64,000 nt of DNA from Streptomyces sp. Q6. Lineage in GTDB: Bacteria > Actinomycetota > Actinomycetes > Streptomycetales > Streptomycetaceae. Below, piece by piece: positions 6,378 to 14,640 of the stretch. The notes beneath the pieces are model-generated. The model was given only the letters and a program-made list of their open reading frames with translations. It searched no databases and was not told where the DNA came from. The stretch spans positions 6,510,001-6,574,000 of the forward strand of contig NZ_CP146022.1 of NCBI RefSeq assembly GCF_036967205.1, given 5' to 3'. A program made the position numbers and the translations under genes. Every line of letters begins with the position of its first letter. Position 1 is the stretch's first letter.

Positions 6378-9043
6378 CCGGTACCAGCGAGACCAGTGGG
6401 ACCAGTGGAACCAGTGGGACCAGTGAGACCAGAAACATCACTGGGACCAGCGAGATCACGGGGAGCGGTCAGGCCGCCGGGCGCGGCAGCGCGCGGACGC
6501 TGGCTGTCACCGATCTCTCCCTCGTCGTGCTCGTGGGGGCGTCCGGCTCGGGCAAGTCCACGTTCGCGCGGGCCCACTTCAAGCCCACCGAGATCCTCTC
6601 CAGCGACTTCTGCCGCGGCCTCGTCGCCGATGACGAGAACGACCAGAGCGCGAGCCGCGACGCGTTCGAGGTGCTGCACTACATCGCCGGCAAGCGCCTC
6701 GCCGCCGGACGCCTCACCGTCGTCGACGCGACGAACGTCCAGCAGGAAGGACGCCGCCAGCTGATCGACCTCGCCCGCTCGTTCGACGTCCTGCCGATCG
6801 CGATCGTCCTCGACGTCCCGGAGGACGTGTGCGCCGCGCGGAACGCGGAGCGCACCGACCGGGCCGGCATGCCGCGTCGCGTCATCACCCGCCACACCCG
6901 CGAACTGCGGCGCTCCCTGCGGCACTTGGAGCGCGAGGGCTTCCGCAAGGTGCACGTGCTGCGCGGTGTGGAGGACGTGGCGGGCGCGAGCATCGTCCGC
7001 GAGAAGCGGTTCAACGACCTCACGCACCTCACGGGACCGTTCGACATCGTCGGCGACATCCATGGCTGCGCGAGCGAACTGGAGACGCTGCTCGCCGAGC
7101 TGGGCTACGTCGACGGGACGCACCCCGAGGGCCGCACCGCCGTCTTCGTCGGTGACCTCGTCGACCGCGGGCCCGACAGCCCCGGCGTGCTGCGCCGCGT
7201 GATGTCGATGGTGAAGGCGGGCACCGCGCTGTGCGTCCCCGGGAACCACGAGAACAAGCTCGGCCGCTACCTCAAGGGCAGGAACGTGCAGCACACGCAC
7301 GGACTCGCCGAGACCATCGAGCAGTTGGACAAGGAGAGCGAGGAGTTCCGCGCCGAGGTGCGGCAGTTCGTCGACGGACTCGTCAGCCACTACGTCCTCG
7401 ACGGCGGCAGGCTCGTCGTGTGCCACGCCGGTCTGCCCGAGCGGTACCACGGCCGGACCTCGGGCCGGGTGCGCTCGCACGCGCTGTACGGGGACACGAC
7501 CGGCGAGACCGACGAGTTCGGGCTGCCCGTGCGCTACCCGTGGGCGGAGGACTACCGAGGCACGGCGGCGGTGGTCTACGGCCACACCCCGGTCCCGACC
7601 GCCACATGGCTGAACAACACCATCTGCCTCGACACCGGCGCCGTGTTCGGCGGCAAGCTCACCGCGCTGCGCTGGCCGGAGCGCGAGCTCGTCGACGTAC
7701 CGGCCGAGAAGGTCTGGTACGAGCCGACGAAGCCGCTCGCGACCGAGGCCCCCGGCGGGCACGAGGGCCGGCCGCTCGACCTCGCCGACGTGTACGGGCG
7801 GCGCACCGTCGAGACCCGGCACAGCGGCCGCGTCACCGTGCGCGAGGAGAACGCGGCGGCGGCGCTCGAAGTCATGAGCCGCTTCGCCGTGGACCCGCGG
7901 CTCGTGCCGTACCTGCCGCCGACGATGGCGCCCACGGCGACGGCCGGGGCCGAGGTCAGGGAGGGAGCCGCCGACGCGCAGTTCCTGGAGCACCCGGCCG
8001 AGGCGTTCGCTCAGTACGCCGCCGACGGCGTGGCCCGCGTCGTGTGCGAGGAGAAGCACATGGGGTCGCGGGCCGTGGCGCTGGTGTGCCGTGACGCGGG
8101 CACGGCGCGCGAGCGTTTCGGGGTGGAGGACGACGCGGTCACCGGCTCGCTCTACACGCGCACCGGGCGGCCGTTCTTCGCGGACCAGGAGACGACGGAG
8201 GCCGTGCTCGCGCGGGTCAGGGACGCCGCCACGGCGGCCGGACTCTGGGCGGAGCTGGACACCGACTGGCTGCTGCTCGACGCCGAGTTGATGCCCTGGT
8301 CGCTCAAGGCGTCGGGGCTGCTGCGGTCGCAGTACGCGGCGGTGGGGGCGGCGTCCGGCGCGGCGTTCCCCGGTGTGCTCGGGGCGCTGGAGACGGCGGC
8401 CGCGCGCGGTGTCGACGTGACGGACCTGCTGGAGCGCCAGCGCGGGCGGGCCGCGGACGCCGCCGCGTTCACGGACGCGTACCGGCGCTACTGCTGGACC
8501 ACGGACGGGCTCGACGGGGTGCGGCTCGCGCCGTTCCAGATCCTCGCCGCGCGCGGCCGGTCGCTCGCCGCGCTGCCGCACGACGAGCAGCTCGCGCTCA
8601 TCGACCGCATGGTCGAGCACGACGCGAGCGGGCTGCTCCGGACGACACGGCGGCTGTACGTCGACACGGGTGACGCCGCGTCGGTGCGCGCGGGCGTCGA
8701 CTGGTGGCTGGAGATGACCGGGCGCGGCGGCGAGGGCATGGTCGTCAAGCCGGTCGGCGCGCTGGTCAGGGACGGGAAGGGGCGGCTCGTGCAGCCCGGC
8801 ATCAAGTGCCGCGGCCGCGAGTACCTCCGGATCATCTACGGGCCGGAGTACACCCGGCCGGAGAACCTGGCCCAGCTGCGGAACCGCTTCCTCGGCCACA
8901 AGCGGTCGCTGGCGATCCGCGAGTACGGGCTCGGTCTGGAGGCCCTGGACCGGCTGGCGGAGGGGGAGCCGTTGTGGCGGGTGCACGAGGCGGTGTTCGC
9001 CGTGCTGGCGCTGGAGTCGGAGCCGGTCGACCCTCGACTGTGA
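6374..9043 (+). CDS. pnkp: polynucleotide kinase-phosphatase (RNA repair), Pnkp
   Basis: 889 residues; ATG 6374 overlaps the hen1 stop. Three enzyme modules in order. Kinase: Walker A GASGSGKST at 55-63, then SSDFCRGLVADDENDQ and VVDATNVQ, phosphorylating 5'-OH RNA ends. Phosphatase: D228 and H230 in GDIHGC, GDLVDRGP near 262, GNHEN at 290-294, CHAGLPE and VYGHTPVP, a binuclear metallophosphoesterase that removes 2',3'-cyclic and 3' phosphates. Ligase: nucleotide-binding Lys561 in EKHMGSRAV, EGMVVKP motif, and the Pnkp-specific C-terminal lobe; this ligase needs Hen1 to act. The protein starts with a ~35-residue Thr/Ser/Gly-rich extension made by a 9-bp repeat, not part of the usual kinase fold. 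All catalytic motifs are intact. Confidence 0.95.
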   Translation: MTGTSETSGTSGTSGTSETRNITGTSEITGSGQAAGRGSARTLAVTDLSLVVLVGASGSGKSTFARAHFKPTEILSSDFCRGLVADDENDQSASRDAFEVLHYIAGKRLAAGRLTVVDATNVQQEGRRQLIDLARSFDVLPIAIVLDVPEDVCAARNAERTDRAGMPRRVITRHTRELRRSLRHLEREGFRKVHVLRGVEDVAGASIVREKRFNDLTHLTGPFDIVGDIHGCASELETLLAELGYVDGTHPEGRTAVFVGDLVDRGPDSPGVLRRVMSMVKAGTALCVPGNHENKLGRYLKGRNVQHTHGLAETIEQLDKESEEFRAEVRQFVDGLVSHYVLDGGRLVVCHAGLPERYHGRTSGRVRSHALYGDTTGETDEFGLPVRYPWAEDYRGTAAVVYGHTPVPTATWLNNTICLDTGAVFGGKLTALRWPERELVDVPAEKVWYEPTKPLATEAPGGHEGRPLDLADVYGRRTVETRHSGRVTVREENAAAALEVMSRFAVDPRLVPYLPPTMAPTATAGAEVREGAADAQFLEHPAEAFAQYAADGVARVVCEEKHMGSRAVALVCRDAGTARERFGVEDDAVTGSLYTRTGRPFFADQETTEAVLARVRDAATAAGLWAELDTDWLLLDAELMPWSLKASGLLRSQYAAVGAASGAAFPGVLGALETAAARGVDVTDLLERQRGRAADAAAFTDAYRRYCWTTDGLDGVRLAPFQILAARGRSLAALPHDEQLALIDRMVEHDASGLLRTTRRLYVDTGDAASVRAGVDWWLEMTGRGGEGMVVKPVGALVRDGKGRLVQPGIKCRGREYLRIIYGPEYTRPENLAQLRNRFLGHKRSLAIREYGLGLEALDRLAEGEPLWRVHEAVFAVLALESEPVDPRL
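6383..6432. repeat. 9-bp microsatellite at the pnkp 5' end
   Basis: About 5.5 copies of ACCAG(T/C)G(G/A)(G/A), each encoding Thr-Ser-(Gly/Glu). Because the unit is a multiple of three, copy-number change keeps the frame and only alters linker length. Confidence 0.9.
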
Positions 9044-9097
9044 CGGGTCCCCCGGGCTCCGGCGGGCTTTCGGCCGGGCCGGGGCGCTGTGAGGTGC

Positions 9098-9190
9098 GTC
9101 GGCGGGTGCGGGGTTCACGGTGGCCGGTCGCGCGGTTCCCCGCCCCCTGCTGAGGGCTTGCGGCTTCGCCGCTGGTTCTCAGCAGGTCCG
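9098..9190 (+). repeat. dispersed intergenic repeat, copy 1
   Basis: Within the 189-bp gap between pnkp and the arginine deiminase gene. It contains GTCGGCGGGTGCGGGGTT, GGTCGCGCGGTTCCCCGC and GCTTGCGGCTTCGCCGC in this order. The reverse complement of 16963-17045 holds the same three blocks in the same order. The last block folds as a short hairpin (GCGGC-TTC-GCCGC class), so it may act as a terminator. Confidence 0.7.
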
Positions 9191-9232
9191 GGCGGCCGCG
9201 CATACCCGCCCGCCCCGGGGAAAGATGACTCC

Positions 9233-10456
9233 ATGGCATTTCACGTCGACTCCGAGGCCGGGCGGCTGCGCCGCGTCATTCTGCACCGGCCCGATCTGGA
9301 GCTGAAGCGGCTCACGCCCAGCAACAAGGACCAGTTGCTCTTCGACGACGTGCTGTGGGTGCGTCGGGCGCGGCAGGAGCACGACGGGTTCGCCGACGTG
9401 CTGCGCGACCGGGGCGTGACCGTGCACCTCTTCGGCGACCTGCTCACCGGGACGCTCGACGTGGACGCGGCCCGCTCCCTCGTCCTGGACCGCGTCTTCG
9501 ACGAGAAGGAGTACGGGCCGCTGGCCACGGGCCCGTTGCGGGCCGCTTTCGAGACGCTGCCGTCCGAGGAGCTGGCCGCGGCGCTGATCGGCGGCATGAC
9601 CAAGCGGGAGTTCCTGGACGCGCACCCGGAGCCGACCTCCGTCCGGTTCCACGCGATGGAGCTCGACGACTTCCTGCTCGGGCCGCTGCCCAACCACCTC
9701 TTCACCCGGGACACCTCGGCCTGGATCTACGACGGCGTCTCCATCAACGCGATGCGTCTGCCCGCCCGGCAGCGCGAGACCGTCCACTTCGAGGCGATCT
9801 ACCGGCACCACCCGCTCTTCCGCGACGAGACCTTCCACGTCTGGTCCGAGGGCCAGGCCGACTACCCGTCGACCATCGAGGGCGGCGACGTACTGGTCAT
9901 CGGGCAGGGCGCCGTGCTCATCGGGATGAGTGAGCGCACCACCCCGCAGGCCGTGGAGATGCTCGCGCACAAGCTGTTCGCGGCGGGTTCGGCCCGCACC
10001 ATCGTCGCGCTCGACATGCCGAAGCGGCGGGCCTTCATGCACCTCGACACCGTGATGACCATGGTCGACGGCGATACGTTCACGCAGTACGCGGGGCTCG
10101 GCATGCTCCGCTCGTACACCATCGAACCGGGCTCGTCGCCCAGGGAGTTGAAGGTCACCGACCACCCGCCGGAGCACATGCACCGCGCGATCGCCGCCGC
10201 GCTCGGACTCAGCGAGATCCGGGTCCTGACCGCCACGCAGGACGTGCATGCGGCCGAGCGGGAGCAGTGGGACGACGGGTGCAACGTCCTGGCGGTCGAG
10301 CCCGGGGTCGTCGTCGCGTACGAGCGGAACGCCACGACCAACACCTACCTGCGCAAGCAGGGCATCGAGGTCATCGAGATCCCGGGCAGCGAGCTGGGCC
10401 GGGGCCGGGGCGGCCCCCGCTGCATGAGCTGCCCCGTCGAACGGGACCCCGTATAG
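9233..10456 (+). CDS. arcA: arginine deiminase
   Basis: 407 residues from ATG 9233, with GGGGAAAG about eight bases upstream. It hydrolyses L-arginine to citrulline and ammonia, first step of the cytoplasmic arginine deiminase pathway. Family marks: [52 protein letters not shown] with the catalytic His, and the C-terminal [13 protein letters not shown] with nucleophile Cys397. Directly followed by ornithine carbamoyltransferase and a basic/amino-acid permease, so uptake, deimination and carbamoyl transfer are grouped. Carbamate kinase, which would complete ATP formation, is not in this window. Confidence 0.95.
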   Translation: MAFHVDSEAGRLRRVILHRPDLELKRLTPSNKDQLLFDDVLWVRRARQEHDGFADVLRDRGVTVHLFGDLLTGTLDVDAARSLVLDRVFDEKEYGPLATGPLRAAFETLPSEELAAALIGGMTKREFLDAHPEPTSVRFHAMELDDFLLGPLPNHLFTRDTSAWIYDGVSINAMRLPARQRETVHFEAIYRHHPLFRDETFHVWSEGQADYPSTIEGGDVLVIGQGAVLIGMSERTTPQAVEMLAHKLFAAGSARTIVALDMPKRRAFMHLDTVMTMVDGDTFTQYAGLGMLRSYTIEPGSSPRELKVTDHPPEHMHRAIAAALGLSEIRVLTATQDVHAAEREQWDDGCNVLAVEPGVVVAYERNATTNTYLRKQGIEVIEIPGSELGRGRGGPRCMSCPVERDPV

Positions 10457-10477
10457 AAATGTGGATGGTCGTATAGA
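10451..10477 (+). promoter_or_regulatory. candidate argF/arcB promoter with repeated GTATAGA
   Basis: GTATAGA occurs at 10451-10457 and 10471-10477, exactly 20 bp apart; the second (TATAGAC) is a good -10 element for the downstream gene, giving a start near 10484. The first overlaps the arcA stop. No recognisable ARG box was seen. Confidence 0.4.
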
Positions 10478-10528
10478 CTTCCAGTGTTGTCACTGTCCCG
10501 TCCCCCCGTCGTACCCCAGGAGCGCCCC

Positions 10529-11545
10529 ATGGCGACCACCGCCCGCCCCGACCTCGCCGGCCGCCACTTCCTCAAGGAGGTGGACTTCACCGCCGAGGAG
10601 TTCCGAGGCCTGGTCGAGCTGGCCGCCGAGCTGAAGGCCGCCAAGAAGGCGGGGACGGAGAAGCAGCACCTCAAGGGCAAGAACATCGCGTTGATCTTCG
10701 AGAAGTCCTCGACGCGGACCCGCTGCTCCTTCGAGGTCGCGGCCGCCGACCAGGGCGCCTCGACGACGTACATCGACCCGGCCGGTTCGCACATCGGCAA
10801 GAAGGAGTCGAGCAAGGACACCGCCCGCGTCCTCGGCCGGATGTTCGACGCGATCGAGTTCCGCGGTGACGCGCAGGAGACGGTGGAGACCCTCGCCGCA
10901 TTCGCGGGTGTGCCGGTCTACAACGGTCTGACGGACGACTGGCACCCCACCCAGATGCTCGCCGACGTGCTCACCATGACCGAGCACTGCGCCAAGCCGC
11001 TGACCGGGACGGCCTTCGCCTACCTCGGCGACGCCCGGTTCAACATGGGCAACTCGTACCTGGTGACCGGCGCGCTGCTCGGCATGGACGTACGGATCGT
11101 CGCGCCGAAGGCCTACTGGCCCGCCGACGAGATCGTCACCCGGGCCCGCGCGCTGGCCGCCGAGAGCGGCGCGCGCATCACGCTCACCGAGTCCGTCGAG
11201 GAGGGCGTCGCGGGAGCCGACTTCGTCGTCACCGACGTCTGGGTCTCCATGGGGGAGCCGGAGGAGGTCTGGGACGAGCGGATCAAGGCGCTCACGCCGT
11301 ACGCGGTCACGATGGACGTGCTGCGCGCGACGGGCAACGCGGACGTGAAGTTCCTGCACTGCCTCCCCGCCTTCCACGACCTCGGCACCAAGGTCGGCCG
11401 GGAGATCCACGCGAAGTACGGTCTGGAGTCCCTCGAAGTGACCGACGAGGTCTTCGAGTCGGAGCACTCCGTGGTCTTCGACGAGGCCGAGAACCGGATG
11501 CACACCATCAAGGCCGTCATGGTCGCCACGCTCGGCCGGCCGTAA
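10529..11545 (+). CDS. arcB: ornithine carbamoyltransferase
   Basis: 338 residues from ATG 10529, behind CAGGAG at a six-base spacing; an in-frame TTG at 10484 has no support. It interconverts ornithine plus carbamoyl phosphate and citrulline. Carbamoyl-phosphate site STRTR at 61-65, HPTQ in [11 protein letters not shown], ornithine-loop HCLPAFHD starting at 277, and [13 protein letters not shown] between the domains. Placement after arginine deiminase argues for the catabolic role; the same enzyme could serve arginine synthesis, since sequence alone does not separate ArgF from ArcB. It ends 36 bp before a strong hairpin. Confidence 0.93.
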   Translation: MATTARPDLAGRHFLKEVDFTAEEFRGLVELAAELKAAKKAGTEKQHLKGKNIALIFEKSSTRTRCSFEVAAADQGASTTYIDPAGSHIGKKESSKDTARVLGRMFDAIEFRGDAQETVETLAAFAGVPVYNGLTDDWHPTQMLADVLTMTEHCAKPLTGTAFAYLGDARFNMGNSYLVTGALLGMDVRIVAPKAYWPADEIVTRARALAAESGARITLTESVEEGVAGADFVVTDVWVSMGEPEEVWDERIKALTPYAVTMDVLRATGNADVKFLHCLPAFHDLGTKVGREIHAKYGLESLEVTDEVFESEHSVVFDEAENRMHTIKAVMVATLGRP

Positions 11546-11579
11546 TAAGCCACCTAAGTCACCCATAACTGTTCAAACT

Positions 11580-11611
11580 GGTGGGGCCGGAACACCTTCT
11601 CCGGCCCCACC
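11580..11611 (+). terminator. hairpin after ornithine carbamoyltransferase gene
   Basis: Perfect 12-bp stem: GGTGGGGCCGGA and TCCGGCCCCACC around the 8-nt loop ACACCTTC. There is no U-tract, as usual in Streptomyces. The permease start lies 55 bp downstream, so read-through control between the two genes is likely. Confidence 0.75.
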
Positions 11612-11665
11612 GGCATGCGGCACACCCCGCCGCACACCCGCACCACAAGAAAAGAGCACCACCGC

Positions 11666-13117
11666 ATGTCGCCCACCCCCACAGGGCTGCGCATCAAGTC
11701 CCCCGAGTCCCTCATCGCCGAGTCCGGCGCCGACCTGGAGGGGCACGGGCTCAAGCGCACCATGGGGCTCTTCCAGCTCGTGTGCTTCGGCGTCGGGGCG
11801 ATCGTCGGCACCGGCATCTTCGTCGGCCTGTCCGACACGGTCGCCGAGGCCGGGCCCGCCGTCATCGTCTCCTTCGTGCTCGCCGCCGTCACCTGCATCT
11901 TCACGGCGTTCTCCTTCGCCGAGCTGGGCGGCGCCATCCCGGTCTCCGGATCCTCGTACTCCTTCGCCTACGCGACCCTCGGCGAGCGCATCGCGTTCCT
12001 GGTCGGCTGGTGCCTGCTCCTGGAGTACGGCGTCTCGGTGTCGGCCGTCGCGGTCGGCTGGAGCCAGTACCTGAACGAGCTGCTCGACAGCCTCTTCGGC
12101 CGGCAGATCCCCGCCGCGCTGTCCGCCGGGCCCGGCGACGGCGGAGTGATCAACCTGCCCGCCGTGATCGTGATATTGATGGCCGCCACCCTGCTCGTGC
12201 GCGGTATCCGCGAGAGCGCGGGGGCCACCGCCGCCATGGCCGTCCTCAAGATCGGGATCCTGATCGCGTTCTGCGCCATCGGCTTCAGTGCCTTCCAGGC
12301 GGACAACCTGACGCCGTTCATGGCCGAGGGCGTCGGCGGTATCACCTCGGGCGCCTCGCTCGCCTTCTTCTCGTACATCGGCTTCGACGCGATCACCACG
12401 GCGGGTGAGGAGGTCAAGAACCCGCGGCGGAACATCCCCGTGGCGATCATGATCTGCATCGGTGTCGTCACACTGTTGTACTGCGCCGTCGCCGTCGCGG
12501 CCATCGGCGCGCTCGGCGCCGACGAGGTCGGGAACAAGCCCGCCGCGCTCTCCCTGGTCGTCGACCAGGTCACCGGTTCGTCCGTCGGCGGCGGCATCAT
12601 CGCGTTCGGCGCGGTCGTCGCCATCGCGTCCGTCGTGCTCGCCGTGATGTACGGGCAGACGCGGATCCTGATGTCGATGTCCCGGGACGGACTGATCCCG
12701 CGGACCTTCGAGCGGGTCTCCCCGAGGACGGCGACGCCCGTGGCCAACACCTGGATCGTCGCCACCGTCTTCGCGATCCCCGCGGCCTTCGCCTCGCTGG
12801 ACGTCGTGGTCAACCTGACCACCATCGGGACGCTCGCGATCATGGCCGTCGTCAACGTCGCGGTCGTCGCGCTGCGCCGCTCGCACCCGGAGCTGAGGCG
12901 CTCGTTCCGGGTTCCGCTGTACCCGCTGAGCCCGGTGCTGGGCATCGCGATGTGCCTCTACCTGATCTGGGGCACGGGCTGGACGACGTGGGTGCAGTTC
13001 GTGGTGTTCGTCGCCGTGGGCGCGCTCGTGTACGCCTTCTACGGGCGCCGGAACTCGCGGCTCGGCGCGGTCACGCCTCCGACGGCGGGCGCTGCGCCGG
13101 TACCGCGGGAAGGGTGA
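11666..13117 (+). CDS. APC-superfamily cationic amino-acid permease (CAT family)
   Basis: 483 residues from ATG 11666 (SPTPTGLRIKSPESL). About twelve to fourteen hydrophobic segments; the first carries CFGVGAIVGTGIFVGLS, the G-x-G-x-G-I-F substrate/ion loop of APC transporters, followed by GPAVIVSFVLAA and FSFAELGGAIPVSGSSYS. SYIGFDAITTAGEEVKNPRR is the family signature after segment six. Close to YhdG/CAT proteins that carry arginine, lysine or ornithine; position after arginine deiminase and ornithine carbamoyltransferase suggests arginine uptake or arginine/ornithine exchange (inference). Its 3' end overlaps the convergent ATPase-domain gene by 47 bp. A second CAT-type paralogue is at 55373. 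Confidence 0.88.
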   Translation: MSPTPTGLRIKSPESLIAESGADLEGHGLKRTMGLFQLVCFGVGAIVGTGIFVGLSDTVAEAGPAVIVSFVLAAVTCIFTAFSFAELGGAIPVSGSSYSFAYATLGERIAFLVGWCLLLEYGVSVSAVAVGWSQYLNELLDSLFGRQIPAALSAGPGDGGVINLPAVIVILMAATLLVRGIRESAGATAAMAVLKIGILIAFCAIGFSAFQADNLTPFMAEGVGGITSGASLAFFSYIGFDAITTAGEEVKNPRRNIPVAIMICIGVVTLLYCAVAVAAIGALGADEVGNKPAALSLVVDQVTGSSVGGGIIAFGAVVAIASVVLAVMYGQTRILMSMSRDGLIPRTFERVSPRTATPVANTWIVATVFAIPAAFASLDVVVNLTTIGTLAIMAVVNVAVVALRRSHPELRRSFRVPLYPLSPVLGIAMCLYLIWGTGWTTWVQFVVFVAVGALVYAFYGRRNSRLGAVTPPTAGAAPVPREG

Positions 13118-13577
13118 ACCAGACCGCCTTGCCGGAATCGGTGGGGCGGTGCCCGCACGAGGAGGACAGCGTGCGGATGAGGAGCAGGCCGCGGCCGTGT
13201 TCCTGCCAGGGATCGGGCGCCTCGGCGTCGTCCGGATTGGTGAGGTCCGCGGGCGGCGCCGGGTCCGCGTCGTGCACCTCGACCTGACAGCCGGACTCCA
13301 GGAGCTCCACGACCAGCTCGATCGGCGCGTCACCCGTCGTGTGCTCCACCGCGTTCGCCACCAGCTCCGCCGTGAGCAGCTCGGCGGTGTCCGTGTCGGC
13401 CGCCGGCGACTCGATCTCGGTCAGCGCGGTCCGCACCAGAGCGCGCGCGACCGGTACGGCGGCCGACGTGTGCGGCAGGGCGATACGCCACGAGGTGGGC
13501 GTCGATGGAGGGGGCAAGGCGGGGTCCTCGGAGGCGGCTCGGGGACGGGCTGGCTGGAGGGACGTCGCCGGTGACAC
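13071..13577 (-). CDS. RsbW-like histidine kinase-type ATPase (anti-sigma/switch family)
   Basis: 168 residues from GTG 13577. A single HATPase_c_2 domain: N-box ELVANAVEHT, degenerate G1 box VHDADPAPP, and G2 box HGRGLLLIRTL. The N-terminal 30 residues are disordered. Streptomyces genomes encode dozens of these small ATPases; some phosphorylate anti-anti-sigma factors, most are uncharacterised. No sigma factor or STAS protein is adjacent, so the partner is encoded elsewhere; the SpoIIE-type phosphatase at 38.5 kb is an example of the opposing activity but no link is implied. Its stop lies inside the permease 3' end, so convergent transcripts would be complementary over 47 bp. Confidence 0.8.
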   Translation of the reverse strand: MSPATSLQPARPRAASEDPALPPPSTPTSWRIALPHTSAAVPVARALVRTALTEIESPAADTDTAELLTAELVANAVEHTTGDAPIELVVELLESGCQVEVHDADPAPPADLTNPDDAEAPDPWQEHGRGLLLIRTLSSSCGHRPTDSGKAVWFTLPAVPAQRPPSEA

Positions 13578-13802
13578 GGGGTGACCGTCCTGCTTTCAAC
13601 CTTATGAATGGTACGACGGGTGCGATAGGGGCTCCCGGCGGGCTCTCTCGGGACGTCCGTCCCTTTCTGGCCCTTTCCGGCTCTCGTGCGACGCTTTATC
13701 GCGCACTCGTGACGGCGGTCACGATGCGGTGATACCGTCGATGTGCCGTCCTCGGCTCGCTCCGCCCCGCCCGCCGCACCGCCGTCCGTCGGAGGCACCC
13801 GT

Positions 13803-14633
13803 ATGAGTCCCTTCACCGGCTCCGCCCCCCGCACCGAGACCTGGCGCCACCTGACGTACACCGTGGACGCGCACGGCGTCGCGACCGTCACGCTCGCCCG
13901 GCCCGAGAAGCTCAACGCCCTCACGTTCGGCGCCTACGCCGATCTGCGCGACCTGCTCGCCGAGCTGGCCCGCGAGAAGTCCGTCCGCGCCCTCGTCCTC
14001 ACCGGGCAGGGGCGCGGCTTCTGCTCCGGGGGCGACGTGGACGAGATCATCGGCGCCACCCTCGCCATGGACACCGCGCAGCTGCTCGACTTCAACCGGA
14101 TGACGGGGCAGGTCGTACGGGCCGTGCGCGAGGCCCCGTTCCCGGTGATCGCCGCCGTGCACGGGGTCGCCGCGGGCGCGGGCGCCGTGCTCGCCCTCGC
14201 CGCCGACTTCCGGGTCGCGGACCCGAGCGCCCGGTTCGCGTTCCTGTTCACCAAGGTGGGCCTGTCCGGCGGGGACATGGGCGCCGCCTACCTCCTGCCG
14301 CGCGTCGTCGGCCTCGGCCACGCCACCCGGCTCCTCATGCTGGGCGACCCCGTCCGCGCCCCGGAGGCCGAGCGGATCGGCCTGCTCAGCGAGGTGACCG
14401 AGGAGGGCCGCGCCGACGAGGCCGCCCTCGCCCTGGCCCACCGCCTCGCCGAGGGCCCGGCCCTCGCGTACGCGCAGACCAAGGCGCTGCTCACCGCCGA
14501 GCTCGACATGCCGCTCGCCGCGGCCGTCGAGATGGACGCCGCGACCCAGGCGCTGCTTATGAACGGCGAGGACTACGCCGAGTTCCACGCGGCCTTCACC
14601 GAGAAGCGCCCGCCCAAGTGGCAGGGGAGGTGA
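13803..14633 (+). CDS. enoyl-CoA hydratase family protein (aromatic-CoA catabolism)
   Basis: 276 residues from ATG 13803, directly after GGAGGCACCC. Crotonase fold: ARPEKLNALTFGAY, GQGRGFCSGGDVDEI (oxyanion-hole GG), then FPVIAAVHGVAAGAGAVLAL and LSGGDMGAAYLLPRVVG with the acidic residue (D in GGD) at the place of a crotonase catalytic carboxylate. It binds acyl-CoA thioesters. The next gene starts 7 bp later and encodes a monooxygenase/reductase fusion of the 2-aminobenzoyl-CoA/salicylyl-CoA type, so this hydratase probably acts on the dearomatised ring product rather than on straight fatty acyl-CoAs. The downstream SD lies within its last codons. Confidence 0.85.
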   Translation: MSPFTGSAPRTETWRHLTYTVDAHGVATVTLARPEKLNALTFGAYADLRDLLAELAREKSVRALVLTGQGRGFCSGGDVDEIIGATLAMDTAQLLDFNRMTGQVVRAVREAPFPVIAAVHGVAAGAGAVLALAADFRVADPSARFAFLFTKVGLSGGDMGAAYLLPRVVGLGHATRLLMLGDPVRAPEAERIGLLSEVTEEGRADEAALALAHRLAEGPALAYAQTKALLTAELDMPLAAAVEMDAATQALLMNGEDYAEFHAAFTEKRPPKWQGR

Positions 14634-14640
14634 CGCCGTA

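Noticed and set aside
6383-6432. Short regular repeats as a CRISPR-like array
   Set aside because: Units are only 9 bp with no spacers, lie inside a coding region and encode a Thr-Ser-Gly linker.
6200-9118. Very long open frame antisense to pnkp (about 970 codons)
   Set aside because: It is the mirror of a strongly biased GC3 gene; its translation is His/Arg/Gly/Ala-rich without family motifs.
10457-10528. ARG box before ornithine carbamoyltransferase
   Set aside because: The A/T-rich stretch resembles a -10 region, but no ARG-box half-sites are visible.
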